Assembly: GCA_001769535.1 (NCBI GenBank)
Contig: MEOH01000016.1
Location: forward strand, 62,001-126,000
Length of the DNA stretch: 64,000 nucleotides
DNA from: Bacteroidetes bacterium GWF2_38_335
GTDB lineage: Bacteria; Bacteroidota; Bacteroidia; Bacteroidales; GWF2-38-335
Reading direction: 5' to 3'
Every line of letters starts with the position of its first letter. Positions within the stretch are counted from its first letter, which is position 1. The notes below the pieces were generated by a model. It ran no database searches and had not been told where the DNA came from. It was given only the letters and a program-made list of their open reading frames with translations. The translations under genes were made by a program, and so were the position numbers. This document shows, piece after piece, positions 29,041 to 37,454 of the stretch.

Positions 29041-31146
29041 ATGAAAACTTCAGATAAAAATCAAAATATGAAAATATCAAAGTTTGCTTTACTGTTTTTA
29101 TTTGCCCTGGCGGTGAACTTTGCCTATTCACAAAAAGATGTGGAATTTAATAAAGACAACTTCAAAAATGATAAGGCAGGATTCAAAGCAGCAATGGATC
29201 AACTGGAGGAAGGTGATAAATATTTTGAGTATCAAACAAGAGGATCATTTCCACTTGCCCTTGAACACTATTTACCTGCACAGAAATTTAATCCTAACAG
29301 CTCAAAGCTAAATTATAAAATCGGAAGATGTTATGAAGGGTCCATTCAAAAAAAGAAATCTCTTGAATACTTCAAAAAAGCATATGAGCTAAACCCTGCA
29401 GTTGCCCCGGATATAAGATATTACCTTGCAAGGGGTTATCATTTAAACATGGAATTTGACAAGGCAATAGCTGAGTACAACGCATACAAAGGATCTCTTG
29501 CTCCAAAAGAACTTCAGGAAAAACGTAAGATGATCGAGAAAAAAGTTCAGGAATGTGAAAATGGTAAAAAACTTATTAAAGACCCGCAAAGAGTTTTTAT
29601 AGATAATATTGGTACTACTGTAAATTCAGAATATCCTGATTATAGTCCTCTAATTTCAACCGACGAATCCATGATGATTTTCACATCAAGAAGGGCTGAT
29701 ACATATGGTGGAGGAAGAGACGAATCTGACCAGCAGTTTTACGAAGACATTTATGTTACTTATAATATTGATGGTACATGGCAAGTTCCAAAAAATATGG
29801 GAAAACCACTTAATACTGACAGAAACGATGCTACTGTCGGCTTATCCCCCGACGGACAACAGCTTTTCATTTTTAACGGTCAGGAAGGTGGCGGTAACAT
29901 TATGGTTTGCGAACTTAAGGGAACCGAATGGTCAAAACCCGACGATGGCACTTTGAAAAAATATATCAACACCGATTTTCATGAATCCTCTGCCTCATTC
30001 TCATTTGATGGCAAAACAATGTACTTCACCTCCAGTCGCGAAGATCTGTCACACGGCGGCCATGATATCTTTTTTACCACATGGGATGAAGAAAAAGAAA
30101 GATGGGGAGAAGCAAGAAATTTGAGCGCCATATTAAATACCGAATACGAAGAAGAAGGTGTCTTTATGCACCCCGACGGCCGCACTATTTATTTCAGTTC
30201 ACAAGGACATAATTCTATGGGCGGATTTGATATTTTTAAATCTGAACTTAATGATGGTGGTACCTGGAGTGCTCCAATTAACCTTGGATACCCAATTAAT
30301 ACTCCCGATGACGATGTATTCTTTGTTCTCAATGCAAGTGGTAAAAGAGGATATTACTCCTCTGCCAGCGATGAAGGAGTGGGATCATATGATATTTTTG
30401 TCATCACCTTCCTCGGTCCCGAAAAACCACTCGTACAGGGCAACGAAGATATTCTTCTCGCCAGCGTGGCTAACCCCATAACCGAAACAGTTATTGAAGC
30501 CACTGTTGAAATAAAAACAATGCGCCTTACCATTTTAAAAGGAACAATAACCGACGGATTTACAGGTGCACCCGTTGCCGCCGAAATAGAAATCGTTGAC
30601 AACGAGAAAAACCAGGTGATTTCTGTTTCTTCTTCAAACTCAGCTACAGGTAAATACCTTGTTTCCCTGCCATCCGGTAAAAACTATGGTATCGCCGTTA
30701 AAAACCCGGATTACCTGTTCCACTCCGAAAACTTTAATATTCCTTCTGCCACCAACTACCAGGAAATTACAAAAGATATTGCCCTGATGAAGATGAAAAT
30801 CGGATCAAGCGTGATCCTTAAAAACGTTTTCTTCGATTATGCTAAGGCAACTCTGAGACCTGAATCATACCCCGAACTCGATCGTTTGCACAAACTGCTT
30901 ACCGATTTCCCTTCGGCCAGAATCAAAGTAACCGGCCATACCGACAGCCGCGGTTCAGTCGAAACCAATACACGATTATCGAACGACCGTGCCAAAGCTG
31001 TGGTTGAATACCTGAAAACTAAGGGAATTGCTGACAGCAGACTGCAATATGAGGGCATGGCTTCTAAAAAGCCAATTGTTCCGAGTGCCAAGACTGAAGA
31101 AGACCATCAGCAAAACAGAAGGGTGGAATTCGAAATTATTGAATAA
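29041..31146 (+). CDS. PorE-like TPR/PD40/CRD/OmpA envelope protein
   Basis: 701 residues from the ATG at 29041; an upstream in-frame start would overlap the preceding gene, and a second ATG at 29068 is also possible. Signal peptide ends NFAYS. Order: TPR 50-185, PD40 propeller 200-470 (TIYFSSQGHNSMGGFDIF), carboxypeptidase-regulatory-like fold 505-585, OmpA-like domain 590-700 with GHTDSRGSVETNTRLSNDRA and NRRVEFEI. This is the domain order and length of Porphyromonas PorE, which links the type IX secretion machinery to peptidoglycan. The presence of T9SS cargo in the window supports this reading, but several paralogues exist and their roles may differ. Confidence 0.9.
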   Translation: MKTSDKNQNMKISKFALLFLFALAVNFAYSQKDVEFNKDNFKNDKAGFKAAMDQLEEGDKYFEYQTRGSFPLALEHYLPAQKFNPNSSKLNYKIGRCYEGSIQKKKSLEYFKKAYELNPAVAPDIRYYLARGYHLNMEFDKAIAEYNAYKGSLAPKELQEKRKMIEKKVQECENGKKLIKDPQRVFIDNIGTTVNSEYPDYSPLISTDESMMIFTSRRADTYGGGRDESDQQFYEDIYVTYNIDGTWQVPKNMGKPLNTDRNDATVGLSPDGQQLFIFNGQEGGGNIMVCELKGTEWSKPDDGTLKKYINTDFHESSASFSFDGKTMYFTSSREDLSHGGHDIFFTTWDEEKERWGEARNLSAILNTEYEEEGVFMHPDGRTIYFSSQGHNSMGGFDIFKSELNDGGTWSAPINLGYPINTPDDDVFFVLNASGKRGYYSSASDEGVGSYDIFVITFLGPEKPLVQGNEDILLASVANPITETVIEATVEIKTMRLTILKGTITDGFTGAPVAAEIEIVDNEKNQVISVSSSNSATGKYLVSLPSGKNYGIAVKNPDYLFHSENFNIPSATNYQEITKDIALMKMKIGSSVILKNVFFDYAKATLRPESYPELDRLHKLLTDFPSARIKVTGHTDSRGSVETNTRLSNDRAKAVVEYLKTKGIADSRLQYEGMASKKPIVPSAKTEEDHQQNRRVEFEIIE

Positions 31147-31150
31147 GCCA

Positions 31151-31196
31151 GTGAAGCAATCTCAAATCAAAATAATTTGAGATTGCTTCATTTTTA
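31151..31196 (+). terminator. Rho-independent terminator after the PorE-like gene
   Basis: Perfect 16-bp stem TGAAGCAATCTCAAAT / ATTTGAGATTGCTTCA with a seven-base loop and a T run, beginning 6 bp after the stop codon. Confidence 0.9.
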
Positions 31197-31275
31197 TATA
31201 ATCTGACCTGAACAATGTATACTTTCGGAAGTTTTTTCCGTATAACATATGTTTTTGACAGATAAAGGAGAATAA

Positions 31276-33273
31276 ATGAACTGCACGCAAAAACATATTC
31301 TTGTTTTTTTACTCCTGTTTTACGGACTGATTTCCTTTTCCCAAAATGTCGAGTTTGATAAATCCAATTTCAAGGACGACAAGGAAGGGCTAAAAGCAGC
31401 TCAGGATCAAATTGTTGAAGGAGACGATCTGTATGAACAAGGCGTTGGGGTTTACATGAAAGCCCTTGAGTATTATCTGAATGCGAATAATTTCAATCCC
31501 AACAATGCGCTCCTCAATTACAAAATTGGAAACTGCTATATTTATTCTATTCAAAAAGATCTGGCAATTACTTATTTCTTAAAAGCTTACGAGCTTGATC
31601 CGAAAATCAACCGGGATGTCCTCTTTAAAATCGGTCTGGCTTATCAGCATAGCTATGAATTCAATCAGGCAATGAAAAACTACCGCAGTTTTGAAAAATC
31701 CCTCACCCCTGATGAAAACGATAAATGGGATAAAATCCTGCAGAAAAAAATGTCCGAGTGTGAAACCGGCGCCGAACTCCTTAAAAATCCGGCAAAAGTT
31801 GATATCACAAACCTGGGAAGCCAGATAAACACACAATACCCCGAACATTCTCCTGTTATTTCGGCCGATGAGTCTGTTATGTACTTTACCTCGAGGCGTG
31901 TTACCACGACCGGGGGACAAATTGACCCGCTGGATTTTCATTATTATGAAGATATTTATATCTCAAAAAATATTAATGGAAAATGGACTGAGGCCATACC
32001 GGCCGAAAAGCCTATTAACACAGAAGAACACGATGCAACAGTCGGGATCTCTCCCGATGGTCAGCGCCTTTTTATTTACAAAGGGAAAAGGCAAAGAGGC
32101 GATATTTACCTTTGCAAGCAAAAAGGCGAAAGCTGGACACCTCCAAAAAAACTCCCTGATAATATCAATTCACAGTTTCACGAAAGTTCGGCCTGTTTCA
32201 ACCATGATGACAGCAGAATTTACTTTGTGTCAGATCGTCTTGAAAACAATTTTGGCGGAAGGGATATATATTACGTAGAAAAAAATGAAGACGGCTCCTG
32301 GTCTGAAGCCACAAATATGGGAAAACCCATCAATACCATTTATGATGAAGACTGTGTTTTTATGCATCCCGATGGCAAAACCATGTATTTCAGTTCAAAC
32401 GGACCAGGCAATATGGGCGGTTACGACATATTTTATTCGGTAATGAGCGATGAAGGAGACTGGAACACTCCGGTTAATATTGGATATCCCATTAACACCC
32501 CTGATGACGATGTATTTTTTACCATTTCAGCCAGCGGAAAACATGGATATTATGCTTCATTCAGAAAAGACGGACTGGGTGAAAAAGATATTTTCAGGGT
32601 AGAGTTTCTTGCCGATAAAAAACAGGAAACCAAAGACGAGGTTATCCATCTGGTTACAATTGTCAAAGGAAAAATTACCGAAGCCGACAATACGACACCC
32701 ATTTCTGCAGATATTGAAATATGGGATATCGAAAAAAATGTGCGAATTGCCACATTTACTTCCAATTCAGCCACCGGAAACTATCTGCTTTCTCTTCCCT
32801 CAGGAAAAAACTATGGGATAAATGTCGCTGCCGAAGGATATCTGTTCCATTCAGAGAACTTCAACATTCAGGAAAACAGTGGTTTCGCTGAGATTATTAA
32901 AAATATCACACTCAATAAACTCACGCAGGGCTCATCCATTATTCTGAATAATATTTTCTTTGATTACGCAAAAGCTACCCTTAAATCAGAGTCATTTACC
33001 GAACTTGATAAGATCGTAAAAATAATGAATGCTTTTCCATCCATGAAAATTGAAATTGGCGGACATACAGATAATGTCAGTTCTGCCGAAACAAATGCGA
33101 AATTATCAGAAGAAAGAGCCAAATCAGTTGTTGATTATCTCATCCTTGAAGGCATAAACAACAACAGGTTAAGCTATAAGGGTTACTCATTCAGTAAACC
33201 CATTGCGCCAAATGATACTGAAGTTGGACGAGCCAAAAACAGAAGAGTGGAATTTACAATAATTGAAAAATAA
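31276..33273 (+). CDS. PorE-like TPR/PD40/CRD/OmpA envelope protein (paralogue)
   Basis: 665 residues with signal peptide ending LISFS. The domain order equals that of the gene before it: TPR 30-165, PD40 180-440 (TMYFSSNGPGNMGGYDIF), regulatory-like fold 455-545, OmpA-like domain 550-660 (GGHTDNVSSAETNAKLSEER, NRRVEFTI). The N-terminal motif VEFDKSNFKDDKEGLKAAQD is shared with both neighbouring paralogues (VEFNKDNF..., VEFKAKNF...), so the three arose by duplication. It has its own unit after the terminator at 31151. Confidence 0.9.
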   Translation: MNCTQKHILVFLLLFYGLISFSQNVEFDKSNFKDDKEGLKAAQDQIVEGDDLYEQGVGVYMKALEYYLNANNFNPNNALLNYKIGNCYIYSIQKDLAITYFLKAYELDPKINRDVLFKIGLAYQHSYEFNQAMKNYRSFEKSLTPDENDKWDKILQKKMSECETGAELLKNPAKVDITNLGSQINTQYPEHSPVISADESVMYFTSRRVTTTGGQIDPLDFHYYEDIYISKNINGKWTEAIPAEKPINTEEHDATVGISPDGQRLFIYKGKRQRGDIYLCKQKGESWTPPKKLPDNINSQFHESSACFNHDDSRIYFVSDRLENNFGGRDIYYVEKNEDGSWSEATNMGKPINTIYDEDCVFMHPDGKTMYFSSNGPGNMGGYDIFYSVMSDEGDWNTPVNIGYPINTPDDDVFFTISASGKHGYYASFRKDGLGEKDIFRVEFLADKKQETKDEVIHLVTIVKGKITEADNTTPISADIEIWDIEKNVRIATFTSNSATGNYLLSLPSGKNYGINVAAEGYLFHSENFNIQENSGFAEIIKNITLNKLTQGSSIILNNIFFDYAKATLKSESFTELDKIVKIMNAFPSMKIEIGGHTDNVSSAETNAKLSEERAKSVVDYLILEGINNNRLSYKGYSFSKPIAPNDTEVGRAKNRRVEFTIIEK

Positions 33274-33399
33274 TTGCCAATATAAAACGTTCTGTTACAA
33301 ATAAGTAAGAAACGAGTCTAAAAAAAATCATTTTTTTTTAGTTAGCCGGACAACCAAACGGACTCCAGTTTTGTCTTATTAGTGAAGACAGTAAAAGTC

Positions 33400-33954
33400 A
33401 TGATAGACGACAAAAAGCTCATAAAAAAGTGTCTTAAAAAAGACACAGGTGCTTTGGAAGAATTATACAAACAATTTTCTCCGAAACTATATGGCATTTG
33501 TCTTCGCTATACTAAAAACAAAATGGAAGCAGAAGACCTGCTGCATGATGGGTTTATAAGGATTTTGGACAACCTGGAAACATACAGGGGCGACGGTTCT
33601 TTTGAAGGCTGGCTTTGCAGAATTATGGTAACCACTGCTATCAACTATTACAGGAAAAAAGGAACACGGTATGAAGATGTGGAAATTAATAACATTGGTC
33701 AGGAAGATGTTATTGAAAACGACATTACATCCATGATGTCACACAATGAAATGCTTGATGTGATTCAACAACTTCCTGAAGGGTACAGGGTTGTATTCAA
33801 CATGTACGCAATTGAAGGTTATTCGCACAAGGAAATTTCAGAAATGCTGAACATTTCAGAGAATACTTCCAAAACCCAGCTTTTAAAAGCAAGAAGGACA
33901 TTACAAAAAAAAATTTTTACAGATAAACAAATAAAATATGAAAAATCGGCCTGA
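33400..33954 (+). CDS. ECF-type RNA polymerase sigma factor
   Basis: 184 residues from the ATG at 33400; a GTG six codons earlier is the alternative. Sigma region 2 is visible at FSPKLYGICLRYTKNKMEAEDLLHDGFIRI with the DNA-melting helix near YRGDGSFEGWLCRIMVT, and region 4 at LPEGYRVVFNMYAIEGYSHKEISEMLNISENTSKTQLLKARR. Overlaps the next gene by 17 bp, which encodes its probable membrane regulator. The pair probably responds to envelope or outer-membrane state. Confidence 0.95.
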   Translation: MIDDKKLIKKCLKKDTGALEELYKQFSPKLYGICLRYTKNKMEAEDLLHDGFIRILDNLETYRGDGSFEGWLCRIMVTTAINYYRKKGTRYEDVEINNIGQEDVIENDITSMMSHNEMLDVIQQLPEGYRVVFNMYAIEGYSHKEISEMLNISENTSKTQLLKARRTLQKKIFTDKQIKYEKSA

Positions 33955-35602
33955 AAATAAAATTGACGAGCTTTTCAGCGAGGCATTCAAGGGCTATAGT
34001 CCCGCACCTCCGGGTGCTGTTTGGGATCGTATAAAAAGCACTGTTGCTGACGATTCCAAAAACAAGCCGAAAAGTTTCTGGATTAAATACCGGATGTTTT
34101 TCACCATTGCTGCGTGCTTAATCATTGTATCCGGTGTTTCTTCCGCTTATCTACTCAGCGGGGGCAGTGACCTGTCATCTGGCAAGTCCATTTCCCTGAA
34201 TACAACTGAAAAAAGTCAGTCAGACCGGACTGTCGACAACACCAATGAAATATCCGGAACAACAAACAATTCAATGACAAATGAAATTGCCGATGAAACA
34301 AACTATACTCAAAAAACAACCAACCAAAACAATAACAGTATAATCAATAAAACTGCCGGAACTGTAAAAACCGGCAATAATGCTTCTGAAAATTCTGCTT
34401 CCGAAAAGAGTCAGGCCCTTTCCAATGCAGAAAAAACAACAGTGAAAAATCCAGATTTGTCCTCAAAAAATGATGTGGCAGAAAAATCCGACAAACTTTC
34501 ATCTGAAAGTAAGTCAGCAAATAAAGATCTTATCTATAACAACTCATCTGAAAAATCTGTAAAAACAGATCTCCAAAATGCTGAAGCTAAACTGACAAAC
34601 CCGAATGAAAAACTCACCACTCCTGTTGATAATAAAACTACTCACACAGCTACTGCCGATTCAAACACCGAAAAATCCGTAAACACCGAAACTGCAGTTA
34701 ATAATAACGAACAGGTATTGGTTGCTGCAAACGGAGTTGAATCAAAGGTTACCAGCAATAATGACGATGCAAAATTAAACGACCACAGTAATGACGATGT
34801 ATCACACAATTATAATGATTACGCAAAAAATTACGAAACCGACAACAAACCGGTAATACTGAAAGCCGAAACCATGAAGGATTCAATAACTGGTCCGTCA
34901 ATTGACCTGCCGGTTCCAACCAAAGCAAGTTACACTCCATCGAAATTTGCCATTGGGGTACATTATACTGCAGAAAACCTTTTCCACCTCACTGATGCAA
35001 AATATTTGCCTGATCAGACTTATAACATGACAGGTAACTCCTATGAAGTTTCCCTGAATTTCAGAATCACTCCGAAACTTACTTTATCAACCGGAATTGG
35101 ATACACCGAATATCGCGAAAATGTATATTATGAAGTGGTTCACGATAAACAGGTTATTGTTGATTCCGTTTACACCGGCTCAGAATGGGCTTACGTATAT
35201 GAAACCCAGACAATGACTTACGAAGAGCAACTTAAAAACTCATACAGTTATGTGAGAATGCCATTGTCAATAAGATACAAATTACTTGAAGCCGAAAGGT
35301 TTTCATTACATGCGTCAATTGGAGGAATTTTCTCACAAATCATGAACAAAATGGAGCGCGAACCGGTAATTCCTGATGGAATCAATCTGGTTTCAGTAAC
35401 CAGAAAAACACCCGAGCAAAACACTTACACCATCATGTTTGCAACAGGTTTAAGCGCTCATTACAAACTGTCAGATTTTCTGACCCTTGCAGGCGACGTT
35501 CTTTATAAAACCAATATGTCAACCTATTACAAAGACAATGGAACAGAAATGAAAGTTCCTTATTCCATCGGCTTTAGAGTAGGTTTATACGCTAATTTTT
35601 AA
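33938..35602 (+). CDS. Anti-sigma-like membrane protein with C-terminal outer-membrane beta-barrel
   Basis: 554 residues. The first about 45 residues (IDELFSEAFKGYSPAPPGAVWDRI) resemble the cytoplasmic stub found on proteins paired with Bacteroidota ECF sigma factors. One membrane helix follows (about 50-72, MFFTIAACLIIVSGVSSAYLL). Residues 80-315 are a long Ser/Thr/Asn/Lys linker, and 325-554 look like a small outer-membrane beta-barrel (YEVSLNFRITPKLTLSTGIG, YSIGFRVGLYANF with terminal Phe). One chain could thus span the inner membrane and periplasm and reach the outer membrane. It overlaps the sigma factor by 17 bp, so it probably regulates it. The barrel is a prediction from strand pattern only. 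Confidence 0.85.
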   Translation: MKNRPENKIDELFSEAFKGYSPAPPGAVWDRIKSTVADDSKNKPKSFWIKYRMFFTIAACLIIVSGVSSAYLLSGGSDLSSGKSISLNTTEKSQSDRTVDNTNEISGTTNNSMTNEIADETNYTQKTTNQNNNSIINKTAGTVKTGNNASENSASEKSQALSNAEKTTVKNPDLSSKNDVAEKSDKLSSESKSANKDLIYNNSSEKSVKTDLQNAEAKLTNPNEKLTTPVDNKTTHTATADSNTEKSVNTETAVNNNEQVLVAANGVESKVTSNNDDAKLNDHSNDDVSHNYNDYAKNYETDNKPVILKAETMKDSITGPSIDLPVPTKASYTPSKFAIGVHYTAENLFHLTDAKYLPDQTYNMTGNSYEVSLNFRITPKLTLSTGIGYTEYRENVYYEVVHDKQVIVDSVYTGSEWAYVYETQTMTYEEQLKNSYSYVRMPLSIRYKLLEAERFSLHASIGGIFSQIMNKMEREPVIPDGINLVSVTRKTPEQNTYTIMFATGLSAHYKLSDFLTLAGDVLYKTNMSTYYKDNGTEMKVPYSIGFRVGLYANF

Positions 35603-35622
35603 GCACTTTTTCATAACTAATG

Positions 35623-35651
35623 AAAGGCGGGGTTAATCTCCGCTTTTTTTA
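35623..35651 (+). terminator. Rho-independent terminator after the sigma/anti-sigma operon
   Basis: Stem GCGGGG / CTCCGC with a TTAAT loop and the tail TTTTTTTATTT, about 25 bp after the stop codon. Confidence 0.85.
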
Positions 35652-35716
35652 TTTCTAAAAAAATCACCGTCTGAGACGTTGGCTTTAATAAACAACCCAT
35701 TTAAAAAGGGAATATT

Positions 35717-35784
35717 GAACAAGGAACATCGATATTCGATTTTAGAAGTTAAGTTCATAAATCCAAAATCGGTGTTCCTTGTTC
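35717..35784. repeat. Inverted repeat, GAACAAGGAACA family, copy 1
   Basis: Arms GAACAAGGAACATCGA (35717-35732) and TCGGTGTTCCTTGTTC (35769-35784) match at 15 of 16 positions. The same arms occur at 57819-57866, so this is a dispersed palindromic repeat family rather than a gene-specific terminator. Confidence 0.85.
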
Positions 35785-35889
35785 TTAAATCAAAAATTAT
35801 TTTTATGGCCAAGCCATTAATACATAACCACCTTCTAAGAAGGTGTATTTTTGATTTTAATTAAACTCCGCGAAGCATATATCTTTTTC

Positions 35890-35897
35890 TATCTTTG
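35890..35897 (+). promoter_or_regulatory. -7 promoter element of the RlmD-like gene
   Basis: TATCTTTG, exact TAnnTTTG. It covers the TTG at 35895 that could otherwise be read as the start, so translation more likely begins at the GTG at 35910 on a nearly leaderless transcript. Confidence 0.5.
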
Positions 35898-35909
35898 TCA
35901 AAAAAAAAC

Positions 35910-37319
35910 GTGGGAAGAAAAAACAAACCTTTACCGGTTATTGAAAAGCTCGAAATTATTGATGTGGCAGCCGAAGGCAAGGCAATCGGTAAATTTAACG
36001 AGCTTGTGGTTTTTGTTCCGGGTGTCATTCCGGGCGATATCGTTGACGTGCAGATAAACCGTAAAAAATCATCCTTCATGGAAGGTTACCCCATACGGTT
36101 TCATAAACATTCCGACAAAAAAACCAGTCCCGAATGTGCGCATTTTGGCGAATGTGGCGGATGCAAATGGCAAAACCTGCCCTACCCCGATCAGCTTTTT
36201 TACAAACAAAAACAGGTAACTGACAGTTTCCAGAGAATAGGCAAGGTTGAGCTACCCGAAACAGCTCCAATTATCGGCTCCGAAAATATTTATTATTACC
36301 GAAACAAACTGGAATTTACCTTCTCAAACCGCAGGTGGATGACCCGCGAAGAAGTGGCAAATAAAACCGAAATCGAAAATTTCAATGCACTGGGCTTTCA
36401 TGTCCCAAAAATGTTCGACCGGGTTGTTGACATCAATAAATGCCTGCTGCAGGGTGATCCCTCAAACGAAATCAGAAATCACATCCGGACTTTTGCCCTG
36501 GAAAACAACCTGAGTTTTTATGACCTTAGAGCAAATTCAGGTTTGCTGCGCACAATGATAATCCGCACTACCGACATTGGCGAGCTTATGGTTATTGTAA
36601 TTTTCGGCGCAAATGATAAACCCGGAATTGAGAAAGTGCTTGAATCACTTAAAAAAACCTTCCCGCAAATCACCTCGCTTCAATATGTAATAAATCTAAA
36701 ATTGAATGATACCATTACCGACCAGAATGTTATTGTTTACTCGGGCAATGAATTCATTTTTGAAGAAATGGCCGGATTGAAATTCAAGATCGGACCCAAA
36801 TCATTTTATCAGACAAACTCAAAACAGGCCTTCACCTTATACAAAAAAGCAAAGGAATTTGCAGGGCTACACAAAGAAGATACCGTTTATGATTTGTACA
36901 CCGGAACAGGTACCATTGCCAACTTTGTTGCATCCGATTGCAAAAAGGTAATTGGAATCGAATATGTGCCCGAAGCCATTGAAGATGCAAAGGAAAACTC
37001 AAAAATAAACGGATTGACCAATACCTTGTTTTTTGCCGGTGACATGAAAGATGTGCTAAATGAAGGTTTTATCAACAAACACGGCAGACCTGATGTGATT
37101 ATAACCGATCCTCCGCGGGCCGGAATGCACCAGGATGTAATCAACACCATTCTTAATATACTGCCCGCAAAAATTGTGTACGTCAGCTGCAACCCTGCTA
37201 CCCAGGCCCGTGATGTGAATTTACTTAGCGAAAAGTATCAGGTCACTGCCATTCAGCCCGTTGACATGTTCCCGCACACGCATCATGTGGAAAATGTGGC
37301 TCTGTTGAAGCTGAAATAA
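35910..37319 (+). CDS. rlmD: 23S rRNA (uracil-5-)-methyltransferase, RlmD-like
   Basis: About 469 residues from the GTG at 35910; a TTG at 35895 lies inside the promoter element. The N-terminus is a TRAM RNA-binding domain (IIDVAAEGKAIGKFNELVVFV). A cysteine cluster CAHFGECGGCKWQ, with a later Cys in INKCLLQ, should hold the 4Fe-4S cluster. The SAM domain contains YDLYTGTGTIANFVA, and the catalytic motifs DPPRAGMHQDV and YVSCNPATQARD carry the nucleophilic cysteine. It methylates a uridine in 23S rRNA (U1939 in E. coli for RlmD; the target may differ here). Monocistronic. Confidence 0.92.
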   Translation: MGRKNKPLPVIEKLEIIDVAAEGKAIGKFNELVVFVPGVIPGDIVDVQINRKKSSFMEGYPIRFHKHSDKKTSPECAHFGECGGCKWQNLPYPDQLFYKQKQVTDSFQRIGKVELPETAPIIGSENIYYYRNKLEFTFSNRRWMTREEVANKTEIENFNALGFHVPKMFDRVVDINKCLLQGDPSNEIRNHIRTFALENNLSFYDLRANSGLLRTMIIRTTDIGELMVIVIFGANDKPGIEKVLESLKKTFPQITSLQYVINLKLNDTITDQNVIVYSGNEFIFEEMAGLKFKIGPKSFYQTNSKQAFTLYKKAKEFAGLHKEDTVYDLYTGTGTIANFVASDCKKVIGIEYVPEAIEDAKENSKINGLTNTLFFAGDMKDVLNEGFINKHGRPDVIITDPPRAGMHQDVINTILNILPAKIVYVSCNPATQARDVNLLSEKYQVTAIQPVDMFPHTHHVENVALLKLK

Positions 37320-37349
37320 ATTGGTATTGGATATTCGCTGCGCTGATAC

Positions 37350-37380
37350 TTGGCTATTACTTCGTGATATTGTATATTTG
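37350..37380 (+). promoter_or_regulatory. Bacteroidota-type promoter
   Basis: TTGG (37350-37353), 19 bases, TATATTTG (37373-37380): one of the best matches in the window to the TTTG-N19-TAnnTTTG pattern. It lies 74 bp before the ATG at 37455. Confidence 0.7.
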
Positions 37381-37454
37381 TTTCGTTAGTGGTTATTTAT
37401 AATTAAACATTGAGAGTGTGAAAAAAATGTAGAATAAACAATAAAATTTAAAAA

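Larger units (their letters stand above)
35603..35909. other. Intergenic region with terminator and repeat element
   Basis: Holds the terminator at 35623, an inverted repeat of the GAACAAGGAACA family at 35717-35784, a short AGAAGG/CCTTCT hairpin near 35830-35845, and the promoter element at 35890. No credible gene. Confidence 0.7.

Noticed and set aside
35679-35864. Short plus-strand open frame between the barrel gene and the methyltransferase gene
   Set aside because: It lies across the dispersed inverted repeat; no coding signature.
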